Below are positions 1 through 7,711 of a stretch of DNA of 64,000 nt, in pieces. The stretch is from Winogradskyella vidalii (lineage in GTDB: Bacteria > Bacteroidota > Bacteroidia > Flavobacteriales > Flavobacteriaceae). Under the pieces are notes generated by a model. The model made no database searches. It saw only the letters and a program-made list of their open reading frames with translations, and was not told where the DNA came from. How positions within the stretch are numbered: the first letter of the stretch is position 1; each line of letters begins with the position of its first letter. The translations under genes were made by a program, and so were the position numbers. The stretch spans positions 186,001 to 250,000 of the forward strand of contig NZ_JABFDG010000005.1 of NCBI RefSeq assembly GCF_013403955.1, given 5' to 3'.

Positions 1-639
1 AGTTTTTGGGACAAAGACAGAGCGGAGGTTTTCTAATTCGGTATGCGATTCTAATTCTGTTTTGTTGATTGTATAGCCGTATTCTTCAATTAAAATTTCT
101 TCGAGTTCTTTAGAATGAAGTGGTTGTGTTAAATCGACTTGATAGGTTTTTGAAAATGCAATAACGGCCTCTTCTAAATGGTCAAAATAATTGTTGTTGG
201 CTTCTTGGAACGATCGTAAAGACGCCAAATAAAAGCTCTCTTTACTGAAGTTGTAATTTTTAGCAATTTCTATTATGGTACTTATAAAAGCGGTCACTTT
301 TGATGGTGCATTAGAAATAATATCAATCATCGTGCTTTCTTGGATGCCAAATAAATCTAAAGGAATCTCTTTAAGAATTTTCGATTGCAATATTTCACCA
401 ATAGGCGCTAAGTTTTTATCCAATTTTAATGACACCATTTCGTCATAAGGAACTTCTAAGTGTTCTGATAGCAGCGCAATTTTATCGGGTTTAGGATATT
501 TTTTTCCTTTTTCAATTTCATTGAGATAAGATTTTGAAAGTCCAGATAATTTAGATAGCCCAAAGAGTGACAGTGCTTTATCGGTGCGGATTTGCTTCAG
601 CTTTAAACCAAATATTATTTTAATATAATCTTGTTCCAT
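1..639 (-). CDS. XRE-family regulator, ScfR/RamB-like (C-terminus off the left edge)
   Basis: I translated this by hand from an ATG at 639; the frame stays open for 213 codons to base 1, so the gene is complete at its N-terminus and cut at its C-terminus. Residues about 8-65 are a helix-turn-helix of the XRE type (LKQIRTDKALSLFGLSKLSG, then SYLNEIEKGKKYPKPDKIA). The rest is helical, without cysteines or a clear enzyme motif. XRE proteins of roughly 500 aa with a C-terminal fatty-acyl-CoA-type sensory region (ScfR/RamB/MldR group) often sit next to isocitrate lyase and malate synthase genes and control them. Divergence from aceB with a repeat-rich spacer fits that role. The family is inferred from the HTH, the length still open and the neighbours; the ligand is unknown. 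Confidence 0.8.
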   Translation of the reverse strand, partial: MEQDYIKIIFGLKLKQIRTDKALSLFGLSKLSGLSKSYLNEIEKGKKYPKPDKIALLSEHLEVPYDEMVSLKLDKNLAPIGEILQSKILKEIPLDLFGIQESTMIDIISNAPSKVTAFISTIIEIAKNYNFSKESFYLASLRSFQEANNNYFDHLEEAVIAFSKTYQVDLTQPLHSKELEEILIEEYGYTINKTELESHTELENLRSVFVPKT

Positions 640-644
640 AAGTA

Positions 645-652
645 CAAATATA
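645..652 (-). promoter_or_regulatory. -7 box of the XRE regulator
   Basis: The minus strand reads TATATTTG, an exact match to the Bacteroidota -7 consensus TAnnTTTG, 5 nt from the ATG at 639. Transcription would start almost at the start codon, giving a nearly leaderless mRNA. Confidence 0.5.
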
Positions 653-661
653 ACATTATCT

Positions 662-708
662 GCGAATATAATTTTATAGCGAAAAATAATATTTAGCGAA
701 CGTTCGCT
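662..708. promoter_or_regulatory. Phased GCGAA operator between the XRE gene and aceB
   Basis: GCGAA occurs at 662-666, 679-683 and 696-700, with exactly 17 bp between successive starts. The third copy is joined to an inverted TTCGC (703-707) to make the perfect 14-bp palindrome AGCGAACGTTCGCT at 695-708. The intervening DNA is pure A/T. The array lies in the divergent spacer next to the aceB -33 region and upstream of the regulator's -7 box. It is a likely binding site for the neighbouring XRE protein (inference). Confidence 0.55.
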
Positions 709-738
709 TGTTTTTGTCAAAAATAGATTGTAACATTG
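707..738 (+). promoter_or_regulatory. Candidate aceB promoter
   Basis: CTTG at 707-710 (-33 like) is followed after 20 bp by TAACATTG at 731-738, a 7 of 8 match to TAnnTTTG. The start codon at 759 is 20 nt further on. The -33 element touches the operator palindrome. Confidence 0.4.
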
Positions 739-758
739 TTTCATCAAAACACAAGAGT

Positions 759-2351
759 ATGGAAACAACAACACAACAAAAATTGAAATTTGCACCTGAG
801 GTGATGAATTTCTACCCAAAATTGTTAACGGAAGATGCTCTACAGTTTCTTTCCGCTTTACAAGAAGAATTTAATGAGGCACGTCTCGACTTATTGAAAC
901 GACGTGAAAGTGAGCAATCAGTATTTGATAAAGGTGGGTTACCGTCTTTTCCAAGGGAAACAAAAGCTATAAGAGATTCAGAATGGGTCGCTGCTAAAAC
1001 CCCTAAAGATTTATTGGATCGTCGTGTAGAGATTACGGGACCTGTAGATCGTAAAATGGTGATTAACGCTTTAAACTCTGGTGCTAAAACTTTTATGGCA
1101 GACTTTGAAGACAGTAATGCGCCAAGCTGGAGCAATACCCTAGAAGGTCAGCAAAATTTAATTGATGCGAACTTAAAAACGATTGAATTAGTAGACGAAA
1201 CTAAGGGGAAGCATTATAAGCTTAATGACAGCACAGCCGTGTTGATTGTAAGACCTAGAGGTTTACATTTAAATGAACGTCATATTTTGGTGAATGGTGA
1301 AGAAATGTCGGCTAGTTTATTCGATTTTGGACTTTATGTGTATCACAATAGTATCGCTTTAATTGAGCAAAATTCGGCACCATATTTCTATTTACCAAAA
1401 TTAGAGCATTATTTAGAAGCGCGATGGTGGAATGCTGTTTTTGAATTTGCTCAAGACTATTTAAAAATTCCTAGAGGAACGTTTAAAGCAACATTATTGA
1501 TAGAAACCATCACGGCAAGTTTTCAATTAGACGAATTTATCTATGAGCTTAAAGAGCATATTGTGGGGTTAAACTGTGGGCGTTGGGATTATATTTTTTC
1601 ATACATCAAAAAATTCAGAAATCACGATGGTTTTATCGTGCCTAACCGCGATCAAGTAACCATGGCAACGCCATTTATGGCAGCCTATTCTAACTTGGTT
1701 ATTCAACGTTGTCATAAGCGTGGTATTCATGCTATGGGAGGCATGGCTGCACAAATACCTATTAAAAATGATGAAGATGCCAATAAAGCGGCACTCGAAA
1801 AAGTACGCGTAGATAAGGAGCGTGAAGCTAAAAATGGGCACGACGGAACTTGGGTTGCACATCCTGCTTTGGTAGACGTTGCCATGAAAGAGTTTGACAA
1901 GTACATGCCAACACCAAATCAGATTTTTAATAAGCGTGAAGACATTACGGTAACCGAAGCGGATTTAGTTGAACTACCCAAAGGAACCATTACAGAAGCG
2001 GGAATTCGGAAAAATATCAATGTCGGTATTCTTTATCTCGAAGCTTGGTTAAGAGGCTATGGTGCCGTTGCGCTCTACAATTTAATGGAAGATGCAGCAA
2101 CCGCAGAAATTTCTAGAACACAATTGTGGCAATGGTTAAAAAACGAAGCGGTTTTAGAAGACGGAAGAACTTTTAATAAAGAAATATTCAATACATTATT
2201 TGAAGATGAAGTTGAAAAAATAATAAATGAAGTAGGTGAGGACAACTTAAAAGACACCAAATTTTCAGAAGCTATAGCGCTTTTTAAACGTTTGGTCACA
2301 CAAGAAGAATTTGAAGAGTTCTTAACGCTTTCCGCTTATCAATACATTTAA
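759..2351 (+). CDS. aceB: Malate synthase A
   Basis: Condenses glyoxylate with acetyl-CoA to malate, the second step of the glyoxylate shunt, in the cytosol. Starting at ATG 759 the product is 530 aa, the usual length of the A isoform. An in-frame TTG at 708 exists, but it overlaps the operator and lies upstream of the -7 box, so I reject it. Visible family motifs are VRPRGLHLNERHI (about 170-185), the strongly conserved CGRWDYIFSYIKKFR (about 275-290), GGMAAQIPI and a C-terminal LWQWLKN. It is followed by aceA after 86 bp on the same strand, giving a two-gene shunt operon that lets the cell grow on acetate or fatty acids. Regulation is probably by the divergent XRE protein. Confidence 0.96.
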   Translation: METTTQQKLKFAPEVMNFYPKLLTEDALQFLSALQEEFNEARLDLLKRRESEQSVFDKGGLPSFPRETKAIRDSEWVAAKTPKDLLDRRVEITGPVDRKMVINALNSGAKTFMADFEDSNAPSWSNTLEGQQNLIDANLKTIELVDETKGKHYKLNDSTAVLIVRPRGLHLNERHILVNGEEMSASLFDFGLYVYHNSIALIEQNSAPYFYLPKLEHYLEARWWNAVFEFAQDYLKIPRGTFKATLLIETITASFQLDEFIYELKEHIVGLNCGRWDYIFSYIKKFRNHDGFIVPNRDQVTMATPFMAAYSNLVIQRCHKRGIHAMGGMAAQIPIKNDEDANKAALEKVRVDKEREAKNGHDGTWVAHPALVDVAMKEFDKYMPTPNQIFNKREDITVTEADLVELPKGTITEAGIRKNINVGILYLEAWLRGYGAVALYNLMEDAATAEISRTQLWQWLKNEAVLEDGRTFNKEIFNTLFEDEVEKIINEVGEDNLKDTKFSEAIALFKRLVTQEEFEEFLTLSAYQYI

Positions 2352-2359
2352 AAAAAAAC

Positions 2360-2390
2360 GTCTCGCCACTACGGGAATAGTTGACGAGAC
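2360..2390 (+). other. Hairpin between aceB and aceA
   Basis: GTCTCG (2360-2365) pairs with CGAGAC (2385-2390); ACT (2368-2370) and AGT (2379-2381) can add three pairs inside an internal loop. There is no T-tract, so it is more likely an mRNA processing or stability element of the aceBA transcript than a terminator. Confidence 0.4.
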
Positions 2391-2437
2391 TTAATTATCA
2401 AAATTTGGAATAAACATTAATAATCAAAAGCAAAATT

Positions 2438-4069
2438 ATGAAAAATTTAGCACAAAGTAATTATCGTTCTGCACTACAAACGGTAAGAGATTTAAAAGCG
2501 AAATACGGTGACACCTGGATGGCTATTACGCCAGAGAATGCAGCACAAATGATGACGCAAAACAGGTTTAAAACGGGATTAGATATCGCCAAATATACAG
2601 CTGCAATTATGCGTGAAGATATGGCAGCTTATGATGCAGACTCATCAAATTACACACAATCTTTAGGATGCTGGCATGGATTTGTGGCACAACAAAAAAT
2701 GATTGCCGTAAAAAAACATCACAAAACCACACGTAAGCGTTATTTATACCTTTCAGGATGGATGGTTGCTGCTTTGCGTTCTGAATTCGGTCCATTACCC
2801 GATCAGTCCATGCATGAAAAGACCGCAGTTTCAGGATTAATTGAAGAAATTTATGATTTTTTACGTCAAGCAGACGCCATTGAATTAAATGATTTATTTA
2901 GAAGACTTGAAAATGGAGAAGACGTGCAAGATGAAATCGATAATTTTGAAACGCATATAGTACCAATTATCGCAGATATCGATGCTGGTTTTGGAAACGA
3001 AGAAGCAACGTATTTATTAGCAAAGAAAATGATTCAGGCAGGAGCTTGTGCCATTCAAATTGAGAACCAAGTTTCAGATGCCAAGCAATGTGGTCATCAG
3101 GATGGAAAAGTAACCGTGCCTCATGAAGATTTTGTAGCTAAATTAAATGCTGTACGTTACGCATTTTTAGAACTTGGAGTGGATGATGGAATTATTGTAG
3201 CTCGAACAGATTCAGAAGGAGCAAGTTTAACTCAAAAATTACCCGTGAGTCAAGAACCAGGTGATTTAGCGTCTCAATATTTGGCTTTTGTAGAAGCTGA
3301 AGCTGTAAATATTGATGAGGCTAATGAAGATGATGTATTATTGAAACGCGATGGTAAACTAGTGCGCCCAATCCGATTAGCTAATGGTTTGTATAAATTT
3401 AAACCAGGTACTAATATTGATCGTGTGGTATTAGATTGTATTACCAGCTTGCAAAATGGTGCCGATTTATTGTGGATTGAAACCCCTACACCAAATGTAA
3501 AACAGATTGCTCATATGGTGAATCGAATTAGAGCGGTTGTGCCAAATGCTAAATTGGTATATAATAATTCACCGTCATTCAACTGGACTCTAAATTTCCG
3601 TAATCAAATTTTTGATGAAATGCTTGCAGAAGGTGAAAACATGACGGCTTATGATCGCAATAATTTAATGGATGCTCAGTATGATGGTTCGGAATTATGC
3701 CATAGAGCAGATGAAAAAATTAAAACCTTTCAATTAGATGGTGCAAAAGAAGCCGGAATTTTTCATCATCTAATTACGCTACCAACGTATCATACAACAG
3801 CGCTACACATGAACGATTTAACCAAAGGTTATTTTGGTGACGAAGGCATGTTAGCTTATGTAAAGGGCGTGCAACGACAAGAAATTAGAAAAGGTGTGTC
3901 TTGTGTAAAACATCAAAGAATGGCAGGTTCTGATCTTGGAGACGACCATAAATCTTTCTTTGCAGGGGAAAAAGCACTAAAGGCTGGTGGTGAAAATAAT
4001 ACGTCTAATCAATTTGAGGCTGGAACCAAAGTGCCTAAAACAAATGAAAAGTTAAGCGAAGTTGCTTAG
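2438..4069 (+). CDS. aceA: Isocitrate lyase, long form
   Basis: Cleaves isocitrate into succinate and glyoxylate, the first glyoxylate-shunt step. The 543-aa length matches the long form seen in Pseudomonas and Bacteroidota rather than the 430-aa E. coli type. The active-site cysteine is in AKQCGHQDGKV (about 210-220; E. coli type is KKCGH). Other landmarks are PIIADIDAGFGNEEATYLL (Mg2+ site region), IVARTDSEGA and YNNSPSFNW. The start ATG is preceded by A/T-rich sequence with no Shine-Dalgarno, as usual here. It is the second gene of the aceBA operon and is followed by a strong terminator. Confidence 0.96.
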   Translation: MKNLAQSNYRSALQTVRDLKAKYGDTWMAITPENAAQMMTQNRFKTGLDIAKYTAAIMREDMAAYDADSSNYTQSLGCWHGFVAQQKMIAVKKHHKTTRKRYLYLSGWMVAALRSEFGPLPDQSMHEKTAVSGLIEEIYDFLRQADAIELNDLFRRLENGEDVQDEIDNFETHIVPIIADIDAGFGNEEATYLLAKKMIQAGACAIQIENQVSDAKQCGHQDGKVTVPHEDFVAKLNAVRYAFLELGVDDGIIVARTDSEGASLTQKLPVSQEPGDLASQYLAFVEAEAVNIDEANEDDVLLKRDGKLVRPIRLANGLYKFKPGTNIDRVVLDCITSLQNGADLLWIETPTPNVKQIAHMVNRIRAVVPNAKLVYNNSPSFNWTLNFRNQIFDEMLAEGENMTAYDRNNLMDAQYDGSELCHRADEKIKTFQLDGAKEAGIFHHLITLPTYHTTALHMNDLTKGYFGDEGMLAYVKGVQRQEIRKGVSCVKHQRMAGSDLGDDHKSFFAGEKALKAGGENNTSNQFEAGTKVPKTNEKLSEVA

Positions 4070-4088
4070 AATTAATATATCTGAATTG

Positions 4089-4124
4089 AAAAAGCATCTC
4101 TGTATTTATGGAGGTGCTTTTTTT
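4089..4124 (+). terminator. Intrinsic terminator after aceA
   Basis: A 12-bp stem is formed by 4089-4100 (ending AAGCATCTC) and 4111-4122 (GAGGTGCTT...), with one G-U pair, a 10-nt loop and a run of eight T. The A-run on the other side means it could also serve the convergent response-regulator gene. Confidence 0.85.
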
Positions 4125-4131
4125 GTGTTAT

Positions 4132-4797
4132 TTAAATAAGTCCTAAATCTTTCATCTTAGAAACTAAATGTACCGTGTTTTCAGCTTTAAATTTATCACG
4201 TAGTTTATTCAGGCGTTTTTCAATAGAACTTTCACTACTAGGACTGATGTTTTTTTCTTTAAAATAACGACTCACTTCTTTTTGGTCTAAACCTAATGAG
4301 AGTTGTTTTGCTAGCTGAATATCGTAGTCTATAATTTCCAAATCTACTTTTGGACTCAGTGCTTTAGCAATTTGTGATGATAGAAATGTTTTGTTTTTAG
4401 CGACTGACTCTATGGCTTTAGCCAATTCCATAGACCCTTTTCTGTCTTTACAGACATAGGCATTCACTTTAAATTGATTAACCAATTGCCTTACTTTTTG
4501 GAGCTGGTCTTTCATAGAATAGACGATGATGGGCAAGTTTTTGTAATCCTCTCTTAAGGTTGCAATTAAATCTTCGCCAGATGCTATAATACATTCACGG
4601 TGATCAACTTTAAACGATAAATCGGTAATTAATAAATCAAATGGCACTTTGTCGTAGGCGGCTTTTTTAATTTTTAAAAAAGCATCATCGCAATATTGGG
4701 AATTTTGAATATCACTAACACCAAACTGGTTAAGGATGTTTAAAACACTTTTATTAATATCGTCATGATCATCTACTATTAATACTTTTGAAAACAT
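4132..4797 (-). CDS. Response regulator, REC plus LuxR-like HTH
   Basis: Residues 1-125 form a receiver domain: acidic pocket VDDHDD near the N-terminus, phospho-acceptor Asp in LLITDLSF (about residue 59), switch Ser in IIVYSMKD and Lys in YVCKDRKG. The C-terminal 60 residues (from LGLDQKEVSRYF to IEKRLNKLRDKF) form a divergent LuxR/FixJ-like helix-turn-helix. The gene starts 3 nt after the stop of the upstream histidine kinase, so both are made from one mRNA and almost certainly form a cognate pair. Target genes cannot be read from the sequence. Confidence 0.9.
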   Translation of the reverse strand: MFSKVLIVDDHDDINKSVLNILNQFGVSDIQNSQYCDDAFLKIKKAAYDKVPFDLLITDLSFKVDHRECIIASGEDLIATLREDYKNLPIIVYSMKDQLQKVRQLVNQFKVNAYVCKDRKGSMELAKAIESVAKNKTFLSSQIAKALSPKVDLEIIDYDIQLAKQLSLGLDQKEVSRYFKEKNISPSSESSIEKRLNKLRDKFKAENTVHLVSKMKDLGLI

Positions 4798-4800
4798 AGT

Positions 4801-6462
4801 CTAAATTTCTATTATGGATTTAAAACCCTTATTAGGTTCAGAATCAAAGATAATAGACCCATTAATAGCAACAATACGGTTTTCCACATTTCGTAACCCA
4901 GTGCTCTTTTTTATATCACAACCTAAACCATCATCTTTGTAAGTAATGATTACTTTATTAGGTTTATTTTGAAAGCTAATAACAGCAATAGAGGCCTCAC
5001 TGTGTTTTTTCATGTTAATCAATAGTTCTTGTAACACTTTGTAAATTGCCGTTCGCTTTATTTTAGCTAATTTATTCCATTGTATTTTAGAAACATCTCT
5101 TAAAATGACATTAGTGTCAGCGTCTGTATAATTAATAGCTAAGTCATTTAATAGAGTTTTATAATCGCTAGTAACATCTAATTCTCCTAGTTGTTTAGAA
5201 ATATTCCTAGCTTTGCTATAAACCTGTTCAATATTATTTAGAAGGTCATCACTAACATTCGATTCGGTTTGTAGTTTTGTCATAATCTGAAACACATCAT
5301 TTGCAACTTCATCATGTACCACTTTTGATATTTGTGACTCTGTAGCATAAACTTGTTCTATCTTTTCTTTCTTGTGTTTAGATTTTATAATAATATATAA
5401 GGGTATTGATAAAAGCGCAATAAATAAGACTATAAGCCAAGCGACCATTTTTTTTAAGGCTTCTTTTTCTTTTAAAAGTAAAAAAGAATCTGCCCGTTCC
5501 TTTTCTTTATAGTATTCATACTTGTTAGAAGCAAATTGATTTTTATATAATTGAGTGGATTTATCAATACTATCATTCAAAGTTTTATAGCGTATAATTT
5601 CTGCATTTTCATTTAGTGCAATCTTAGCAGCTAATGCATGCATTTCATAGTATTTGTTCTTACTTTCAGTAGCGATTTTTATGGCTTTATCAGCAGCATC
5701 TAAAGCCAGAACTATATTGTTTCGATCACTATAATATTCAGAAAGGTTTAAGTAACTGGTTATAATCCCAGAATGATGATTTTCTTTTAGTCTTATTTCT
5801 AAAGCTTCATTTAAATTAGAGTAAGCTTCAGGGGCGTTAATTTTGGCTTGGGCAAAACCTAAGTTGTCTAAAAGCCTAGCTAATCTAGCTTGAGACTCAT
5901 TTTCTCTTGAGTACTCAACAACACTGAGAAGGTTTTCTACGGCTTTTTTGTAGTCTTTGTTTTTGGCGTAAGTACTAGCAAGATTTTTTATACCAGTGTT
6001 TTTATATGCTGTAGTTTCTGCATTACTGATTACTTTTTTAAAATACCGAATGGCAACATCATGATTATCTAATTTTTTATTAATGATGCCCAAGTGATTG
6101 TACAGACCAACTCTAGATTCATTTTTTAATTTATGATTTTCTTTAAGATTGTCTAGAAGAGTTAGAGCTTCAATAGCATAGTTTTCACTTTCGTAAAACA
6201 AACTTTTCTTTCTTAAGGCAATAGAAATCAACCTTAAATCAGAAATAGCGCCCATGGTATCCGCTTTTTTTAATTTTTGGGCTTTAGAATTCAAGTAATA
6301 ATTATAACCAGTGACTAAATCGGTATAATTTTTTGGCTTTAAAATTAATTCTCTGTAATTAAGTGTATCTGTAGTGTTTTGAGCAGAAATACTTGGGGTA
6401 TAATATAGAAATTGTAGTACAAAACAAAAAAATAAGAGGAATGAATTATTAACTGGTTTCAT
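4801..6462 (-). CDS. TPR-containing membrane sensor histidine kinase
   Basis: 553 aa. An N-terminal signal sequence (Phe/Leu-rich, ending SISAQ at about 28) exports a periplasmic domain of tetratricopeptide-like helical repeats (about 60-310). One transmembrane helix follows (MVAWLIVLFIALLSIPLYII, about 345-365). The cytoplasmic kinase core has an H-box in SKVVHDEVANDVF (HisKA_3-like), an N-box in LQELLINMKKHSE, and ATP-binding loops DDGLGCD and GLRNVENRI. This is the Bacteroidota periplasmic-TPR kinase type. It is transcribed with the response regulator below and, upstream, with a tiny lipoprotein. Its start codon lies inside a perfect inverted repeat (see 6435-6468), suggesting translational or attenuation control. 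Confidence 0.9.
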   Translation of the reverse strand: MKPVNNSFLLFFCFVLQFLYYTPSISAQNTTDTLNYRELILKPKNYTDLVTGYNYYLNSKAQKLKKADTMGAISDLRLISIALRKKSLFYESENYAIEALTLLDNLKENHKLKNESRVGLYNHLGIINKKLDNHDVAIRYFKKVISNAETTAYKNTGIKNLASTYAKNKDYKKAVENLLSVVEYSRENESQARLARLLDNLGFAQAKINAPEAYSNLNEALEIRLKENHHSGIITSYLNLSEYYSDRNNIVLALDAADKAIKIATESKNKYYEMHALAAKIALNENAEIIRYKTLNDSIDKSTQLYKNQFASNKYEYYKEKERADSFLLLKEKEALKKMVAWLIVLFIALLSIPLYIIIKSKHKKEKIEQVYATESQISKVVHDEVANDVFQIMTKLQTESNVSDDLLNNIEQVYSKARNISKQLGELDVTSDYKTLLNDLAINYTDADTNVILRDVSKIQWNKLAKIKRTAIYKVLQELLINMKKHSEASIAVISFQNKPNKVIITYKDDGLGCDIKKSTGLRNVENRIVAINGSIIFDSEPNKGFKSIIEI

Positions 6463-6468
6463 TCCTCT
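6421..6468 (-). promoter_or_regulatory. Hairpin that encloses the kinase start codon, followed by a U-rich tract
   Basis: On the mRNA strand AGAGGAATGAA (6468-6458) and TTCATTCCTCT (6445-6435) are perfect 11-bp inverted arms separated by 12 nt. The first arm holds both a purine-rich AGAGGA and the kinase ATG. After the second arm the mRNA reads TATTTTTTTGTTTT. The structure therefore resembles an intrinsic terminator placed over the initiation site, as in attenuators. The T-rich codons also encode Phe residues of the signal peptide, so the U-tract may be partly coincidental. Confidence 0.5.
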
Positions 6469-6470
6469 AA

Positions 6471-6494
6471 AATAATAACAAAATAGTTATTATT
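6471..6494 (-). other. A/U hairpin at the end of the lipoprotein gene
   Basis: AATAATAAC (6471-6479) and GTTATTATT (6486-6494) are perfect 9-bp inverted arms with a 6-nt loop, spanning the stop codon of the 55-aa lipoprotein gene, immediately upstream of the hairpin over the kinase start. The pair could act together in setting the ratio of lipoprotein to kinase. Confidence 0.35.
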
Positions 6495-6657
6495 CATTAT
6501 TTTCAGTAGAAGGATTTTTAATTTCTGGAGGAGGTAGATCTTCTTCAGAATCACAACATGCTTGAGGTGTTTCTTCGTCTACTATGAGTTCAGGATTACA
6601 AGATAAAAAGGTGATATTAAGGAAAATCATTAATAATATTAGATATATATTCTTCAT
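6490..6657 (-). CDS. 55-aa lipoprotein heading the two-component operon
   Basis: A short ORF found by reading the minus strand: ATG at 6657, TAA at 6490-6492. The product begins MKNIYLILLMIFLNITFL and reaches a lipobox with Cys20 (FLSC-NP), so a mature peptide of about 36 residues would be anchored by a lipid. The mature part is acidic and proline-rich with a vicinal Cys pair (QACCDSEED, LPPPE). It ends 27 bp before the kinase start on the same strand. The real signal peptide and lipobox argue that it is translated. Inference: it may be a ligand or inhibitor of the periplasmic TPR domain of the kinase. No family recognised. Confidence 0.7.
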   Translation of the reverse strand: MKNIYLILLMIFLNITFLSCNPELIVDEETPQACCDSEEDLPPPEIKNPSTENNE

Positions 6658-7010
6658 TTTATATATTTTTAAAATTTGACATAAGTGTTGCTGTCTGAGT
6701 TATTTCAGAAGCTTAGTTGCTTAGCAACACCATTTAAATTTGAAGTGGGTTTTCTTCGATGGGAAGTGTGGCATACAGAAGTAAAAACAGCGTTATAACT
6801 TCCCTTGTAGTAACACTGTTTTACACTGTAGCTAACACATAGAATTGTATTCGTAAACCTTATTACGCCTAAGGTGGTTAACAATTCTAGAGCGAAAGAA
6901 TGAAGATATTTATGGAGTCGATGGAAATTCAATGGAAATGTTTTGGAAAAGAAATTCCTTTATAATTCCAATGAATATGAGTAACATTTAATAGTTTTAA
7001 ATCTGACCTA
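6658..7010. other. 353-bp intergenic region with a structured leader
   Basis: This spacer separates the minus-strand lipoprotein operon from the plus-strand gene at 7011. AGTGTTGCT-like sequence at 6685-6692 (GTGTTGCT) is complementary to AGCAACAC at 6723-6730, and inside it TCTGA (6694-6698) pairs with TCAGA (6705-6709). GTTGC-TTA-GCAAC at 6716-6728 is a competing small hairpin. These lie 28-75 nt upstream of the lipoprotein start. A 75-codon minus-strand frame at 6705-6932 has no signal peptide or family feature and is not called. Nothing else recognised. Confidence 0.35.
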
Positions 7011-7688
7011 ATGCACAAAAAATTACTTATAAAAGCTTTTAAAAAAGCGAAAGGAGAAATTGGCACTGATAAAGTTTCCCCAAGGGCTCAGCACCTTTCT
7101 GATATTATTTTAGAATTTTCTAAAGAACCTTATGGGGAAAGAATTCTTAGAGAAAAATTTAATGCTTTAAATAAAGCAGACGATAAAAATGTAAGGTTAA
7201 AGAAACACGCTGAAGAAGCTTTAAGTAACTATTTGGGCTACGAAAAATTTACTGATTTTGTAAATGAAAACAGTGATGAAGAAACTGTGAAAGTCAATAA
7301 ACTGAAACGATTACTAAATTACAAAACAGCAATCCTACTTGGCGTCATAGTCATTATAAGTGCATTCACCTATAATTCAACGACAAAACAACGTTGGATG
7401 GTATGGAAAGATAATCATTATATTGAAGTGGATTTTGACATTAAAGCTTATGAATTAAATAAGCTTAAATTGTACAAAGAAGAGCGAATAAAATATTTTT
7501 ATAAAATAAACGCCAATTGTGATACGAAATATTTTAACGAAAATGGAAGTGTAAAGGTTTGGTATGGTAAAAACAAGGCAAAAAAAATTGAGTGTTTTAC
7601 AGCTTTAGGATTACATCCCGAAACTGGTAAAACACTCAAGCCAATCACATCTTATATGATTAAAAAGTATTTATGTGATTCTTATTAA
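7011..7688 (+). CDS. Conserved flavobacterial single-pass membrane protein
   Basis: 225 aa, function unknown. Residues 1-100 are charged and predicted cytoplasmic, with many Lys and a YLGYEKFTDFV segment. A single membrane helix lies at about 104-120 (AILLGVIVIISAFTY). The rest follows the membrane and has a characteristic pattern beginning QRWMVWKDNHYIEVDFD and ending HPETGKTLKPITSYMIKKYL. I recognise this tail as recurring in Flavobacteriaceae hypothetical proteins, but no function is assigned. It stands alone, with the next gene (an outer-membrane barrel) converging 23 bp downstream. Confidence 0.75.
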   Translation: MHKKLLIKAFKKAKGEIGTDKVSPRAQHLSDIILEFSKEPYGERILREKFNALNKADDKNVRLKKHAEEALSNYLGYEKFTDFVNENSDEETVKVNKLKRLLNYKTAILLGVIVIISAFTYNSTTKQRWMVWKDNHYIEVDFDIKAYELNKLKLYKEERIKYFYKINANCDTKYFNENGSVKVWYGKNKAKKIECFTALGLHPETGKTLKPITSYMIKKYLCDSY

Positions 7689-7711
7689 AACCGCATTGAG
7701 TTCGACTAGGT

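Noticed and set aside
708-758. Upstream TTG start for malate synthase
   Set aside because: The 17 extra residues match no family N-terminus, and the region holds the operator and promoter.
6705-6932. 75-aa minus-strand frame in the 353-bp spacer
   Set aside because: No signal peptide, domain or promoter, Cys/His scattered without pattern, and it overlaps small hairpins; judged noncoding.
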